From positions 1-36,561 of the IMG/VR virus record IMGVR_UViG_3300032246_001756: a stretch of 36,561 nt of DNA, one strand, 5' to 3'. Both the position numbers and the translations under genes were made by a program. The notes under the pieces were generated by a model. That model was not told the origin of the DNA, did no database searches, and saw nothing but the letters and a program-made list of their open reading frames with translations. This stretch comes from a virus. Positions 1 to 7,644 of the stretch are shown here, piece after piece. How positions within the stretch are numbered: the first letter of the stretch is position 1; each line of letters opens with the position of its first letter.

Positions 1-858
1 AAACGCAACATTCTAAATACTCACAATCTAGTCAAGAAGGTAGCAACATTACCTCCTGAACTACGCATGGTTCGTCTTACTAGCGATATGCTCAGTTTCT
101 ATACGCATGATGACTGGAAAGGTTTCTGGCATGATAGTGACATTCAAAATAAACTACAACATTGGATGGCACCAATTGGTGAAACTGCACGGGCTAATGA
201 TGTTCGTCTTAGCTTTCACCCTGATCAATTTGTAGTTTTAGCAAGCGACCGTGAAGAAGTAGTAAATAAGAGTATAGAAGAATTTGAATATCATTGTGAC
301 ATGGTTCGTTGGATGGGCTATGGCAAGACATTTCAAGACTTCAAAGTTAATGTACATATCAGTGGTCGTAAAGGTCCACAGGGCATTCGTGATGTGTATA
401 ATCGTTTGTCACCCGAAGCCCGAAACACACTTACACTAGAAAATGAAGAATACACACATGGACTTACAGACTGCTTATCATTATCTGACCTCGTGCCTAC
501 GGTCATGGACATTCACCATAATTGGATTCGTGAGGGCAAATACATTCAGCCTAATGACCCGCTTGTACAACGGGTTATTGACAGTTGGCGTGGTGTTCGC
601 CCTACTATGCATTACAGTGTTAGCCGCGAAGATATACTCAGAGACTTTTCCTCTACTGATTGCCCAGACCTGGAGTTATTGCTAGCAGATGGACATAGTA
701 AGCAAAAACTGAGGGCACACAGTGACTATTATTGGAATGATGCAGTGAACGATTGGGCATTGACATTCTGTGAGAACTTTGATATAATGTGTGAATCAAA
801 GGCAAAGAATCTTGCCAGCTTTAAATTACTTGAAAGATACAAAAATGGGATTATTTGA
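1..858 (+). CDS. uvsE: UV DNA damage endonuclease (UvsE/UvdE), 5'-truncated by window edge
   Basis: The reading frame is open from the first base of the window, so the true start lies upstream; the first internal ATG is at 67. UvsE nicks DNA 5' of UV photoproducts and other lesions using a metal-dependent TIM barrel. The visible part carries the family hallmarks: LRMVRLTSDMLS near visible residue 21 (the YRiSS-like strand), RLSFHPDQFVVL near residue 69 with its metal-binding His, NVHISGRKG, LTLENEE, PTVMDIHHNW and a late MHYSVSRE. The family is about 300 residues; 285 are visible, so perhaps only a short N-terminus is missing. It ends in TGA overlapping the start of the next gene. The role would be light-independent repair of phage DNA, sensible for a sunlit-water phage (inference). 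Confidence 0.86.
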   Translation, partial: KRNILNTHNLVKKVATLPPELRMVRLTSDMLSFYTHDDWKGFWHDSDIQNKLQHWMAPIGETARANDVRLSFHPDQFVVLASDREEVVNKSIEEFEYHCDMVRWMGYGKTFQDFKVNVHISGRKGPQGIRDVYNRLSPEARNTLTLENEEYTHGLTDCLSLSDLVPTVMDIHHNWIREGKYIQPNDPLVQRVIDSWRGVRPTMHYSVSREDILRDFSSTDCPDLELLLADGHSKQKLRAHSDYYWNDAVNDWALTFCENFDIMCESKAKNLASFKLLERYKNGII

Positions 859-1279
859 TAAACTATTTGGCAAAAAGCCAGAACCAGTAGTAGAGGCTAC
901 TAAAGAAAAGAAACCACGCAAGCCTAAGGAAAAAAAAGAAGCACCAACATCTTCTGATAAAGAGAAAGCTAATGCAGAGGGACTACCTTACGTTAATATT
1001 CTAAAGATGGAAATTGATCCATACGATATTAATAGTGGTGCATTTGAACTTGACTTCAACGACAAATTTGTTTTGAATTTGATTCGTGCAGGTTATAAGA
1101 TTCGTGATGACGATAGTGATACTATCATCGTAGACAGATGGTTTCAAACAGTTTGCCGCAATGTAGCACTTGAACTGTATGAACAACAACAAGCAGACCC
1201 TGAGAATCGTGCAATGGCTAGTGAGATGCGTGTTGTAAGGACTAGAGATTTAGGTGATGGGCGTACAGAGGTAAGTTAA
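845..1279 (+). CDS. Conserved phage protein with MGLFDKLFGKK N-terminus
   Basis: Function not recognised. I place the start at the ATG at 845 rather than at 791, because the N-terminus MGLFDKLFGKKPEP is a recurrent phage and bacterial amphipathic start and because it gives a short 14-base overlap with uvsE. Residues 10-45 are a Lys/Glu/Pro-rich, probably disordered linker. Residues 50-145 (YVNILKMEIDPYD to the end) look globular and acidic. No catalytic motif or membrane segment is visible. It overlaps the next gene by one base (TAATG), which suggests translational coupling. Confidence 0.7.
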   Translation: MGLFDKLFGKKPEPVVEATKEKKPRKPKEKKEAPTSSDKEKANAEGLPYVNILKMEIDPYDINSGAFELDFNDKFVLNLIRAGYKIRDDDSDTIIVDRWFQTVCRNVALELYEQQQADPENRAMASEMRVVRTRDLGDGRTEVS

Positions 1280-1863
1280 TGTTTAATAATATTTTGTTGA
1301 ATGCACCTGATTTTTATTTTGATTTGGGATCTATAGATAGTCACACTCAAGTATATCAAATCTTGCGTGATAATCAAATCAATAAAATGTACGTCTATGC
1401 TATTATGTATAGAAAAAGTTTCACTGAGTATGAATTTTTAAAGATTGGACAGAGTTGTCCAGAACCCGATGAGAAAACTGAAAAAGCCGTCGGAGAACGG
1501 TTAGGTAGACAGCTTGCATGGTTTGATGGTTGGGGCTACGAAAAACCAAAAAGCGTACACGGCGCTGATTTTTATCTCAACACGTTGAATGAAATTAAAA
1601 ATGGTAATTTACCTAACTATTTAAATAATAAGAAATTTTTGTGCGTAGGTGTTTGGAATATTGATAGTAGGGCAGCTTCTGTAGCCAATTTTATTCGTAA
1701 AGACCGAGATATGACTGAGTGGGTTGAAGGGGAATTAGCAAACCAACATAAAAAACAAAAATTATGCTTGCCCTTACTAAACTACAAAGACCCTACTAGG
1801 AATTATTCTTATGTTAATTGTAATGTAGATGTGAATCATTTTTCAACATTATTTTCTTATTAG
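1279..1863 (+). CDS. Unknown protein, possible GIY-YIG-like fold
   Basis: The start ATG shares a base with the stop of the preceding gene. The N-terminal half contains MYVYAIMYRK (residues 36-45), then FLKIGQS and further on ERLGRQLAWFDGW. This spacing resembles the Y-x-Y, KIG and Arg elements of divergent GIY-YIG or T5orf172-like nuclease domains. The catalytic Glu cannot be assigned with certainty, so the resemblance is tentative. It is the last gene before a strong promoter, so it probably ends the upstream transcription unit. The protein is 194 residues with no membrane segment. Confidence 0.65.
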   Translation: MFNNILLNAPDFYFDLGSIDSHTQVYQILRDNQINKMYVYAIMYRKSFTEYEFLKIGQSCPEPDEKTEKAVGERLGRQLAWFDGWGYEKPKSVHGADFYLNTLNEIKNGNLPNYLNNKKFLCVGVWNIDSRAASVANFIRKDRDMTEWVEGELANQHKKQKLCLPLLNYKDPTRNYSYVNCNVDVNHFSTLFSY

Positions 1864-1894
1864 GATTTGTTGTAAAAATACAACGGTCCCGTAG

Positions 1895-1923
1895 TTGACA
1901 ATAAGTGGAAAAGGTGCTATAAT
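1895..1923 (+). promoter_or_regulatory. Sigma70-type promoter
   Basis: TTGACA at 1895-1900, 17-base spacer, TATAAT at 1918-1923: a perfect consensus. It reads into the gene at 1954, leaving a leader of about 25 bases with no Shine-Dalgarno sequence. The first spacer bases (ATAAGTGG) resemble those of the promoter family at 10632, 12536 and 31801. Confidence 0.85.
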
Positions 1924-1953
1924 TAAGTATTAAATTGTACTACAGACTACTTT

Positions 1954-2745
1954 ATGGCAGCTATCTCATTTAATCTTTTTAAGTCTTCCTGCGAAGATAG
2001 GGGTTATAACGAACGTGTATATGAGGAGCAAAACAACTGTGTCCTTTACACTAACAACGGTGTCAAATGTGAGATTAAAAAGAATCACTATACAGTAGGT
2101 TGGTTGGCACGACCAGAAGATGTAGCCGAAATGCGTAAACGAATCCTTGAGCAAGGGTTTACTGAGAAGATTGGAAAAAGATCACTTACCCGCAAGGATG
2201 CAAAAGACTTTATCAATATCAATTTTGACGGTGATGTACTTGAGAACTTTTGGATTATCATTGGTACTATTGAAGCTATTGAAACCATTGTACGCAAGGT
2301 GCGTGGTCAAGCAATCAAACCCATTCCACGTGAAATAAGTGAACGTAATATCTTTGAAAAGATTGCCAAACGTTTCCGTTATTTTATTGACAACGAAGAT
2401 GGGTTTGGTTTAGAGAATGCTCGGGCATTGCTTGAAGGTGATAGTATTGACCATTTAATCACAATTGGTGAAAGTGTTAAGCGTACTAAAGAAAACAGTT
2501 ACCGTGAACATATTGTTCCTTGTATCATGGTTTTCAATCAAGCAGTGACAATGACTATGGAAAAACGTAGCATTACCGAAGTAGCACAGATGATTAAAAA
2601 CAATTTGGCTATAGTATTGATTACTAACGAAGAGGCAGAATTACTAGACAATGAGTTAGATATGCAAACGAGTATGCCCGAAAATTGGAATTTCGGAGAT
2701 AGTGTATTTGCAAGATTAGTTACTGCCCAAATACAATTGAAATAA
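1954..2745 (+). CDS. Conserved hypothetical protein, 263 aa
   Basis: Not recognised. It follows a perfect early-type promoter directly, but the ATG lacks a Shine-Dalgarno sequence. The protein is soluble and charged. Residues 60-105 (PEDVAEMRKRIL, then KRSLTRKDAKDFI) look helical and basic, and FDGDVLENFWIIIGTIEAIE forms a hydrophobic helix around residue 90-110. A Lys/Arg-rich stretch EKIAKRFRYF sits mid-protein. No enzyme motif was found. A strong early promoter and a position just upstream of the 5' nuclease would fit an early function (inference). Confidence 0.8.
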   Translation: MAAISFNLFKSSCEDRGYNERVYEEQNNCVLYTNNGVKCEIKKNHYTVGWLARPEDVAEMRKRILEQGFTEKIGKRSLTRKDAKDFININFDGDVLENFWIIIGTIEAIETIVRKVRGQAIKPIPREISERNIFEKIAKRFRYFIDNEDGFGLENARALLEGDSIDHLITIGESVKRTKENSYREHIVPCIMVFNQAVTMTMEKRSITEVAQMIKNNLAIVLITNEEAELLDNELDMQTSMPENWNFGDSVFARLVTAQIQLK

Positions 2746-2765
2746 TCTAAATAGTAGTATATAAT
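2737..2765 (+). promoter_or_regulatory. Sigma70-type promoter placed for a leaderless transcript
   Basis: TTGAAA at 2737-2742, 17-base spacer, TATAAT at 2760-2765. Only six bases separate the -10 box from the ATG at 2772, so transcription should begin at or next to the start codon. The -35 box lies in the last codons of the upstream gene. A TAAATA late-type motif sits inside the spacer at 2748-2753. Confidence 0.8.
2748..2753 (+). promoter_or_regulatory. TAAATA late-promoter-like motif
   Basis: CTAAATAG matches the motif seen at 8982, 20351, 27771, 35391 and 36292. It lies 18 bases before the ATG of the 5' nuclease, inside the spacer of the sigma70-type promoter. This may allow expression in two phases of infection (inference by analogy to the T4 late element TATAAATA). 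Confidence 0.4.
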
Positions 2766-2771
2766 ACACAT

Positions 2772-3767
2772 ATGAAATACGCATTAATCGACACTGCAAA
2801 TACATTCTTTCGTGCCCGACATATCGCTAGCAGAAATAGCGATACATGGGAGAAGATCGGGATGGCACTTCATTTGACAATGGCTAGCTGTAATCAGATT
2901 GTCCGCAAGTTTGGAGTAGATCATGTTGTGTTCTGCTTGGAGGGGCGCAGCTGGCGCAAGGACTTCTACACGCCTTACAAAAAGAATCGTGTAGTAGATG
3001 CAATGTCTCAGACAGAAGCAGAGGTTGAAGAAAACAAAATGTTTTGGGAAACGTATGAAACATTTACCACTTACTTAAAAGAGAAAACTAATGTTAGCGT
3101 ATTGCGTGATCCAATTGCTGAGGCTGATGACTTAATCGCACGTTTCATTCACTTGCATCCCGAAGATGAACATTTTATTATCAGTAGCGATACAGATTAC
3201 TTACAATTGATTACTCCAACTGTAAAACAGTACAATGGTGTAGCAGGTCATCTGATAACACTTGAAGGATATTTTGATGACAAGGGTAAGCCTGTAAAAG
3301 ACAAAGAAAAGAATATTAAACTACTAGAAGATCCACAATATCTATTGTTCAAAAAATGTATGCGTGGTGATGGTACTGACAATGTATTCAGTGCATATCC
3401 CGGTGTCAGAGAGAAGGGTTCACAAAAGAAAGCTGGACTGATTGAAGCCTATGCTGACAGGACTAAACAAGGTTTTGACTGGAACAATATGATGCTCCAA
3501 CGTTGGACAGATCATAATGGTGTTGAACGTAGAGTGCGTGATGATTATGAACGCAATCGTATCTTAATTGACTTGACTGCACAACCGGATAACATTAAAG
3601 AATCAGTAGATAATAGCATTCGTCAAGGTGTGCGTACAACTACTATTTCGCAAGTTGGTATTCACTTTATGAAGTTTTGTGGTAAATATGATTTGGATAG
3701 AATCAGTACAAATGCTGAGACTTATTCCAAGTGGCTTAACAGTCCTTATGCAGGTGTATTAAAATGA
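2772..3767 (+). CDS. 5'-3' exonuclease / flap endonuclease (T4 RNase H-like)
   Basis: A FEN-type 5' nuclease that removes RNA primers and flaps during phage DNA replication. Visible motifs in order: YALIDTANTFFRARH at the N-terminus (first metal Asp at residue 7), FCLEGRSWRKDFYTPYKKNR (basic arch region), EADDLIARF and SSDTDYLQLI (metal-binding acidic residues), then KKCMRGDGTDNVFSAYPGV, matching the helix-three-turn-helix DNA clamp with its GD-DN signature. At 331 residues it is slightly longer than T4 RNase H (305). There is no Shine-Dalgarno sequence and a -10 box lies six bases before the ATG, so the message is probably leaderless. It overlaps the next gene by four bases (ATGA). Confidence 0.92.
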   Translation: MKYALIDTANTFFRARHIASRNSDTWEKIGMALHLTMASCNQIVRKFGVDHVVFCLEGRSWRKDFYTPYKKNRVVDAMSQTEAEVEENKMFWETYETFTTYLKEKTNVSVLRDPIAEADDLIARFIHLHPEDEHFIISSDTDYLQLITPTVKQYNGVAGHLITLEGYFDDKGKPVKDKEKNIKLLEDPQYLLFKKCMRGDGTDNVFSAYPGVREKGSQKKAGLIEAYADRTKQGFDWNNMMLQRWTDHNGVERRVRDDYERNRILIDLTAQPDNIKESVDNSIRQGVRTTTISQVGIHFMKFCGKYDLDRISTNAETYSKWLNSPYAGVLK

Positions 3768-4003
3768 ACGAACGAATTAAACAACTACTCAATGAAGCAA
3801 CAAGTGGTCATGAGCAAGAGCATGATCGTTCAAAAGTTATGACTGTCTCAGATAAAGAGATGGACAAGTTCGCCCAGTTGATTGTGCGTGAATGTGCGAA
3901 AAAAGGATTTGACATTTTTGATGAAGAACCAGACGCACCAGCAAGTGACTTACAGTTTTATGTTCGTGACAGAATCAAAGAACATTTCGGAGTTGAAGAA
4001 TGA
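3764..4003 (+). CDS. Small connector-family protein, copy 1 (FAxLIVREC...HFGVEE)
   Basis: One of four paralogues in this window (others at 5968, 32610 and 34883). Shared features are an MNERIK-like start, a central helix F-A-Q-L-I-V-R-E-C-A, an acidic aromatic segment and the terminus IKEHFGVEE. It overlaps the genes on both sides by four bases. The codons for the last residues contain GGAG at 3989-3992, exactly seven bases before the ATG of the following gene at 4000, so the end of this gene acts as that gene's ribosome binding site. The family is common in environmental phages; its biochemical role is unknown to me. Confidence 0.85.
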   Translation: MNERIKQLLNEATSGHEQEHDRSKVMTVSDKEMDKFAQLIVRECAKKGFDIFDEEPDAPASDLQFYVRDRIKEHFGVEE

Positions 4004-4155
4004 TGGACGCTAATACATGGTCTTTTTTATGGGGATGTATAAGTGGCATTGGATTAGGCGCAGGGGTAATGTTTGCATTGATGTTTGATTACTACGAACT
4101 TACACAACGGATGAAAAGAGTCATGTGGGCTATCATCTATAAAGAAAGAAAGTAG
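4000..4155 (+). CDS. Small membrane protein, 51 aa
   Basis: Starts MMDANTWSFLWG, overlapping the previous stop (ATGA), with GGAG seven bases upstream inside the preceding gene; the second ATG at 4003 is an alternative. Residues 7-30 form one hydrophobic, Gly-rich transmembrane segment, followed by a basic tail ending in IIYKERK. That suggests an N-out, C-in single-pass inner-membrane protein. Function unknown; holin-like or superinfection-exclusion roles are possible but nothing specific supports them. Confidence 0.7.
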   Translation: MMDANTWSFLWGCISGIGLGAGVMFALMFDYYELTQRMKRVMWAIIYKERK

Positions 4156-4161
4156 AAAATT

Positions 4162-5004
4162 ATGGCACAACATGGTAATTATTGGACTTGCAGTCCGTTC
4201 GCTGATTGGGTCCGTGGAACTAAAAAGTTAAGTTCTGGTACCGGTGAAGAATGGCGTGATTGGGAACTAGCAGCTAAAGCCAAGTCTCCCGTTCGTTTTT
4301 GGCTTGCTGATGAAGGTCTAGGGCACTTGCAAGATTTTGTAACATATCCTATTAGGAAATTATATGACATTAAGTATTACATCAATAATCGTTTTGTTAG
4401 CCGTACTCATGCTCTCACCGCTCATCCTAGGGATATTAAGCCTGGCGATTGGAGTGATGTTGGTGACAGAATACTTCCTTGTTTATTCAATGAACTCGTG
4501 GACTTTGTTGAAGTTGAATCAGCCTGGCATCACATTGCCTGGGATGCTGCGGCAAGAAAAAAGTATAACTGTCCTTTTTATGCTAGTGGTTGGTTCCGTT
4601 GGCGCACTTGGCGTTGCAGTCAAGCAGGCATTGACCATCTTGACTGGGCAATGACACTTACTATGGATGAAACGTGGGGTATCAATTCCGATAACAAAGC
4701 ATATGGCAAGCTGACAAAGCAAGGGGAAAATGCCAAAGAGATTAAAGAACTATACACTTGGTGGACAGTTACCTATCCAAATCGTCCTGATGCACATGAT
4801 GCAAGTGGTTGGACAGCCTACTGTGATAGTTTGCGAGATGAACATGGTGAACGCTGGATTGGCGTAACTTCACAGGATCCTGCTACTAAAAAAGCAGGTG
4901 ACAAGGCTCTTAAACTGTCACGCAAGATAGAAGAAGCCTACGAAAAAGAAGATGAAGAAATGATGATTCGTTTAATTAAGATAAGACATAGTTTGTGGAC
5001 TTGA
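4162..5004 (+). CDS. Conserved phage protein, Trp-rich, 280 aa
   Basis: Function not recognised. The N-terminus MAQHGNYWTCSPFADWVRGT is distinctive, and the protein has very many Trp residues, for example WFRWRTWRCSQAG mid-protein and YTWWTVTYPNRPDAHD later. Several aromatic, His and Cys clusters are present but no clear metal-site spacing. The last 50 residues are charged and helical. It seems to be cytoplasmic. It starts six bases after the small membrane protein and ends two bases before the next gene, so it belongs to the same transcription unit. I recall similar proteins in environmental phages, but without a function. Confidence 0.8.
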   Translation: MAQHGNYWTCSPFADWVRGTKKLSSGTGEEWRDWELAAKAKSPVRFWLADEGLGHLQDFVTYPIRKLYDIKYYINNRFVSRTHALTAHPRDIKPGDWSDVGDRILPCLFNELVDFVEVESAWHHIAWDAAARKKYNCPFYASGWFRWRTWRCSQAGIDHLDWAMTLTMDETWGINSDNKAYGKLTKQGENAKEIKELYTWWTVTYPNRPDAHDASGWTAYCDSLRDEHGERWIGVTSQDPATKKAGDKALKLSRKIEEAYEKEDEEMMIRLIKIRHSLWT

Positions 5005-5005
5005 T

Positions 5006-5455
5006 ATGAAAAAGATTTTTTACGAAAAAGTAGGACGTAAGTACGTACCTATAAGTGAATACGATAGCAATCTAATGGATGGCTACTCTTATGGCACGCA
5101 CTTGCTTATGGTTTACCCAGGTGGTGCTAGCCGCCGATACAACATTGACCCTAACTATGCGGCTATGATTGCAGCCAGCCGAGTAGCTGAAGAGGCTATG
5201 ATTCGGGCTATGCATAAAGCCAGCGAAATGCGGCCTGTTCGTACTCCTATTACACCTGCACAACAAAAAGCATGGAAGAAATTGGCTAAAGAGTTTGGTG
5301 ATGAACTTTGTACGTTGAGCGGAGCCAGTTCACATGACATTGCCGAAGCAGGTATTCATGCCCTGCAAGTGGAAGCAGACAAACTGATGAATAACCCTGC
5401 TGTAAAGAAAGCCTACGAGCATTTCTTACTAGTTGCTGAATTGACAAAGGATTAA
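5006..5455 (+). CDS. Conserved hypothetical phage protein, 149 aa
   Basis: Begins MKKIFYEKVGRKYVPISEYD, a short beta-rich head with YGTHLLMVYPGG (residues 30-41), followed by a long helical part with Ala-rich segments (YAAMIAASRVAEEAMIRAMH) and a second helical block near AWKKLAKEFGDEL. No catalytic motif. It is immediately downstream of the 280-residue gene (one base between them), so the two are probably co-translated. Confidence 0.78.
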   Translation: MKKIFYEKVGRKYVPISEYDSNLMDGYSYGTHLLMVYPGGASRRYNIDPNYAAMIAASRVAEEAMIRAMHKASEMRPVRTPITPAQQKAWKKLAKEFGDELCTLSGASSHDIAEAGIHALQVEADKLMNNPAVKKAYEHFLLVAELTKD

Positions 5456-5457
5456 TT

Positions 5458-5625
5458 ATGACAGTAGAAGAATACGTTACAGAATTAGAATTAAAACTTG
5501 ACCCTGCTACAGTTGAGAAGTTTAGTGATTGGCCAGTAGATACAAAACTATACATGTATATTCATCATCTTCAACTTGGATACATGGAGGAGTTTAAAAA
5601 GTTATTGGAAAAACACAATGCATAA
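5458..5625 (+). CDS. Small hypothetical protein, 55 aa
   Basis: Starts MTVEEYVTELELKLDP two bases after the previous stop and ends KKLLEKHNA. It looks like a compact, acidic all-helical protein with an aromatic core (YMYIHHLQLGYM). The last eight bases overlap the next micro-gene, which supports real coupled translation. Function unknown. Confidence 0.6.
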   Translation: MTVEEYVTELELKLDPATVEKFSDWPVDTKLYMYIHHLQLGYMEEFKKLLEKHNA

Positions 5626-5734
5626 ATATATCACCAACAAATTCAATAGTGTATTCCTTCCCTACGAAGAAGGTATGATTGAATGGTTAACAGAGAATTA
5701 TCCGAATAGTAAATATATTGTAGTAGAGGTTTAG
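5618..5734 (+). CDS. Small hypothetical protein, 38 aa
   Basis: Starts MHKYITNKFNSV inside the end of the preceding gene and ends in TAG, whose final G is the first base of the next gene's GTG start (TAGTG). Acidic and aromatic, with no membrane segment. The precise nested boundaries are the main support. Confidence 0.5.
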   Translation: MHKYITNKFNSVFLPYEEGMIEWLTENYPNSKYIVVEV

Positions 5735-5958
5735 TGAAGAAATACATCTGTTGTATATTGATACTGATTGCTGTTTCACCCACCACAGCTTACAAAACTC
5801 AACGGGTGTGCGAAACCAGTGAGGCTTCTTCAAAAGCACCTGCTAAAACAACATGCAAAACAGTATTGGTTATGACAGAGGCACAGAAAAAAGCAGTTGA
5901 AGAAGAAAAAGCCCGACGAGAAAAGAAACCTGCAAAACAAGCAGCACCTAAACATTAA
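5734..5958 (+). CDS. Exported Lys/Ala-rich small protein with signal peptide
   Basis: Uses a GTG start overlapping the previous stop by one base. Residues 1-19 (MKKYICCILILIAVSPTTA) form a typical Sec signal peptide, with a likely cleavage site after the TTA segment. The mature part is about 55 residues, has two Cys residues that could form a disulfide (VCETSE and TTCKTV), and ends in a helical, charged and Pro/Ala/Lys-rich tail. It probably acts in the periplasm; target unknown. Confidence 0.65.
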   Translation: MKKYICCILILIAVSPTTAYKTQRVCETSEASSKAPAKTTCKTVLVMTEAQKKAVEEEKARREKKPAKQAAPKH

Positions 5959-5967
5959 GAGACTAAC

Positions 5968-6234
5968 ATGAACGATAAAATTAAAGAACTTGCTGAACAG
6001 GCTGGATTCAACCTTCCTAATAATTTAGTTGAAGGTGTAAATGGTCCGGGTGTTGTAACAGAAAAAGATAAGTTGGCCGAGTTCGCCGAGTTGATTGTTC
6101 GGGAATGTGCCAAGGCTGCATATCTATACGCTAGTGATTCAGAGAACTATGAACACTATGACAACAATGGTTGGGATTGCCTACCTGGTGATTTACAAAG
6201 CCATATTAAACAACATTTTGGAGTTGAAGAATGA
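5968..6234 (+). CDS. Small connector-family protein, copy 2
   Basis: Paralogue of the proteins at 3764, 32610 and 34883: MNDKIKELAEQAGF start, FAELIVRECAKAAY helix, acidic aromatic patch NYEHYDNNGWD, and IKQHFGVEE terminus. GGAG at 6220-6223 in the last codons lies seven bases before the next gene's ATG at 6231, and the two genes overlap as ATGA. The organisation is the same as in copies 1 and 4, which argues that the 3' end is kept as a translation-coupling signal as well as coding sequence. Function of the protein unknown. Confidence 0.85.
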   Translation: MNDKIKELAEQAGFNLPNNLVEGVNGPGVVTEKDKLAEFAELIVRECAKAAYLYASDSENYEHYDNNGWDCLPGDLQSHIKQHFGVEE

Positions 6235-6530
6235 TGAAAGATTTTATGTATGAACAACAACGGGAATCTATTACCGAAGAATGGGGTGATGAGATATCGC
6301 AGCCTCTACTTTCGGAAAAACTAAATGTGCCCCGAGTGAGTTACAGGATCTATTACTCTAAAGACAATCTAACCCGTAGAATTTTTATCTTCCGTGGCAA
6401 CTGCACACCAGCAGAGACTGAAACGATGCTAGGGCTAGGATTTACTTTTGCTAGTGACGGCGATACAGGAAACATTCCCGACCAACCAGTAGAGGTTTGC
6501 GAGGCAGTATTATCAAGTGGGAATTATTAA
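6231..6530 (+). CDS. Hypothetical protein, 99 aa
   Basis: Coupled to connector copy 2 by ATGA overlap, using the Shine-Dalgarno sequence inside that gene. Helical N-terminus (MYEQQRESITEEWGDE), then a beta-rich domain around VSYRIYYSKDNLTRRIFIFR, ending in VCEAVLSSGNY. No known motif. The stop is directly followed by the next ATG. Confidence 0.7.
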   Translation: MMKDFMYEQQRESITEEWGDEISQPLLSEKLNVPRVSYRIYYSKDNLTRRIFIFRGNCTPAETETMLGLGFTFASDGDTGNIPDQPVEVCEAVLSSGNY

Positions 6531-6728
6531 ATGAATATTGATCGCATACAAGCACAAAATAATGAACTATATAGATTGCAAGAAATTCATAGAGTAGATA
6601 AACGCCATTTGGAAAAAGTTCAAGATGAGGCTAGAGTTAAACATCAGCATGAAGTGGATGAAGCCAAACGAATTGAAATGAATCGTAGAATGAATCGTCC
6701 TGGACAAAACATAGATAAAATAGCTTAA
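6531..6728 (+). CDS. Small coiled-coil protein, 65 aa
   Basis: Starts at the base after the preceding stop. Almost entirely charged helix: IQAQNNELYRLQEIHRVDKR then HLEKVQDEARVKHQHEVDEA. It has heptad-like spacing and a basic tail (RRMNRPGQNIDKIA). Likely an oligomerising coiled coil; function unknown. Confidence 0.65.
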   Translation: MNIDRIQAQNNELYRLQEIHRVDKRHLEKVQDEARVKHQHEVDEAKRIEMNRRMNRPGQNIDKIA

Positions 6729-6729
6729 T

Positions 6730-7020
6730 ATGAATCAAAAAGAATATTTTGAATTGCATCGTTATCAAGCCAAATATGAATTTGGTCAACGTATCTTTGG
6801 GTATTGGAATAAAATCCCATTTATAGGTAGTGTAGGTAATGATACTTTAATCAATGATTTGGTAGGCCCACAATACAGTATTCATTTGGATTTACCAATT
6901 CGCTTTGAGAATACCACATATAATGTTATAGTAGACAAACAAAGTAATTTTAAAAAGATTACAAAATTAATAGAAATGGAAGAAGATGTCAAAACCACTA
7001 ATCGCAAAACCCGTCGTTAA
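6730..7020 (+). CDS. Hypothetical protein, 96 aa
   Basis: Starts MNQKEYFELHRYQAKYEFGQ one base after the previous stop. Mixed alpha/beta composition with VGPQYSIHLDLPIRFENT mid-protein and a basic C-terminus (KTTNRKTRR). Its last 35 bases overlap the start of the next gene in another frame. No family recognised. Confidence 0.65.
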   Translation: MNQKEYFELHRYQAKYEFGQRIFGYWNKIPFIGSVGNDTLINDLVGPQYSIHLDLPIRFENTTYNVIVDKQSNFKKITKLIEMEEDVKTTNRKTRR

Positions 7021-7444
7021 AAATCAATTTTGGATTGTTACAGATGGTACAGAAAAAGTAGGAAATGTTATTGCTGATGGGTCCGGCTTTGCAGTTAAAC
7101 TCAACGGCAATAAAACTCATTTTAAAAATACCAATACTATTCAAAAGCAAACTAATATTCAGTTTCAAACAATCAAAACTGAAAAGATAAAGCATGAGTT
7201 GCCCTTCAATGAATATCCAACAACAAAGAAGGTATTCAATTCAATGCTGGATATCAAACGAAAACTCCACTTATTCACCAAGACATTAAAAAGCAAGTGC
7301 TATCACACTGCGGGTTGGTATGTATTGTATCAGGGAAGTGAACCAACTATTACGTTTTGTCCTAAATATATCTTTATCCAGCGTTATGAGTATGTTGGTC
7401 CTTTTAAAACTGAGGATGATGCAAAAGCAGTGATAAATATCTAA
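6986..7444 (+). CDS. Hypothetical protein, 152 aa
   Basis: The ATG at 6986 follows a purine-rich GAAGAAG a base upstream, and the first 35 bases overlap the preceding gene, so the start is plausible but not certain. Basic throughout, with NQFWIVTDGTEKVG and SGFAVKLNGNKTHFKN suggesting repeated short beta units, and CYHTAGWYVLYQGSE later. The final segment YVGPFKTEDDAKAVINI resembles the end of small phage proteins that carry a repeated beta-hairpin. Function unknown. Confidence 0.65.
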   Translation: MSKPLIAKPVVKNQFWIVTDGTEKVGNVIADGSGFAVKLNGNKTHFKNTNTIQKQTNIQFQTIKTEKIKHELPFNEYPTTKKVFNSMLDIKRKLHLFTKTLKSKCYHTAGWYVLYQGSEPTITFCPKYIFIQRYEYVGPFKTEDDAKAVINI

Positions 7445-7644
7445 TGATTCATATCAAACGATTTATTGATAGAGTAGCTAGTATTGAAAGCAGACAGGGT
7501 AAGGATGTGGTTATTCCATTAACCGATGCCCGTGGACTGCGTGATGAATTGGCTAAATTACTAATAGATCACTATGATGCTACTGAAGGAAAGAAGAACA
7601 CTTCCGAAGTTATTGAAGTAGAACTAGTCGGAGGTAAATTTTAA
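7444..7644 (+). CDS. Conserved small phage protein, 66 aa
   Basis: Begins MIHIKRFIDRVASIESRQGK and continues DVVIPLTDARGLRDELAKLL, a pattern I recognise from T4-like environmental phages without a known function. Alpha/beta, acidic C-terminus ending IEVELVGGKF. It shares one base with each neighbour. A TAAATA motif (7434-7439) lies four bases before the ATG but also codes for the end of the upstream gene, so it may be chance. Confidence 0.72.
   Translation: MIHIKRFIDRVASIESRQGKDVVIPLTDARGLRDELAKLLIDHYDATEGKKNTSEVIEVELVGGKF

Noticed and set aside
5623-5628. TAAATA near 5623
   Set aside because: It is inside two overlapping small frames and not in front of a start codon in the useful distance.
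7434-7439. TAAATA four bases before the gene at 7444
   Set aside because: It lies within coding sequence of the overlapping upstream gene in a tightly coupled run; AT-rich codons explain it equally well, so it is not listed as a promoter.
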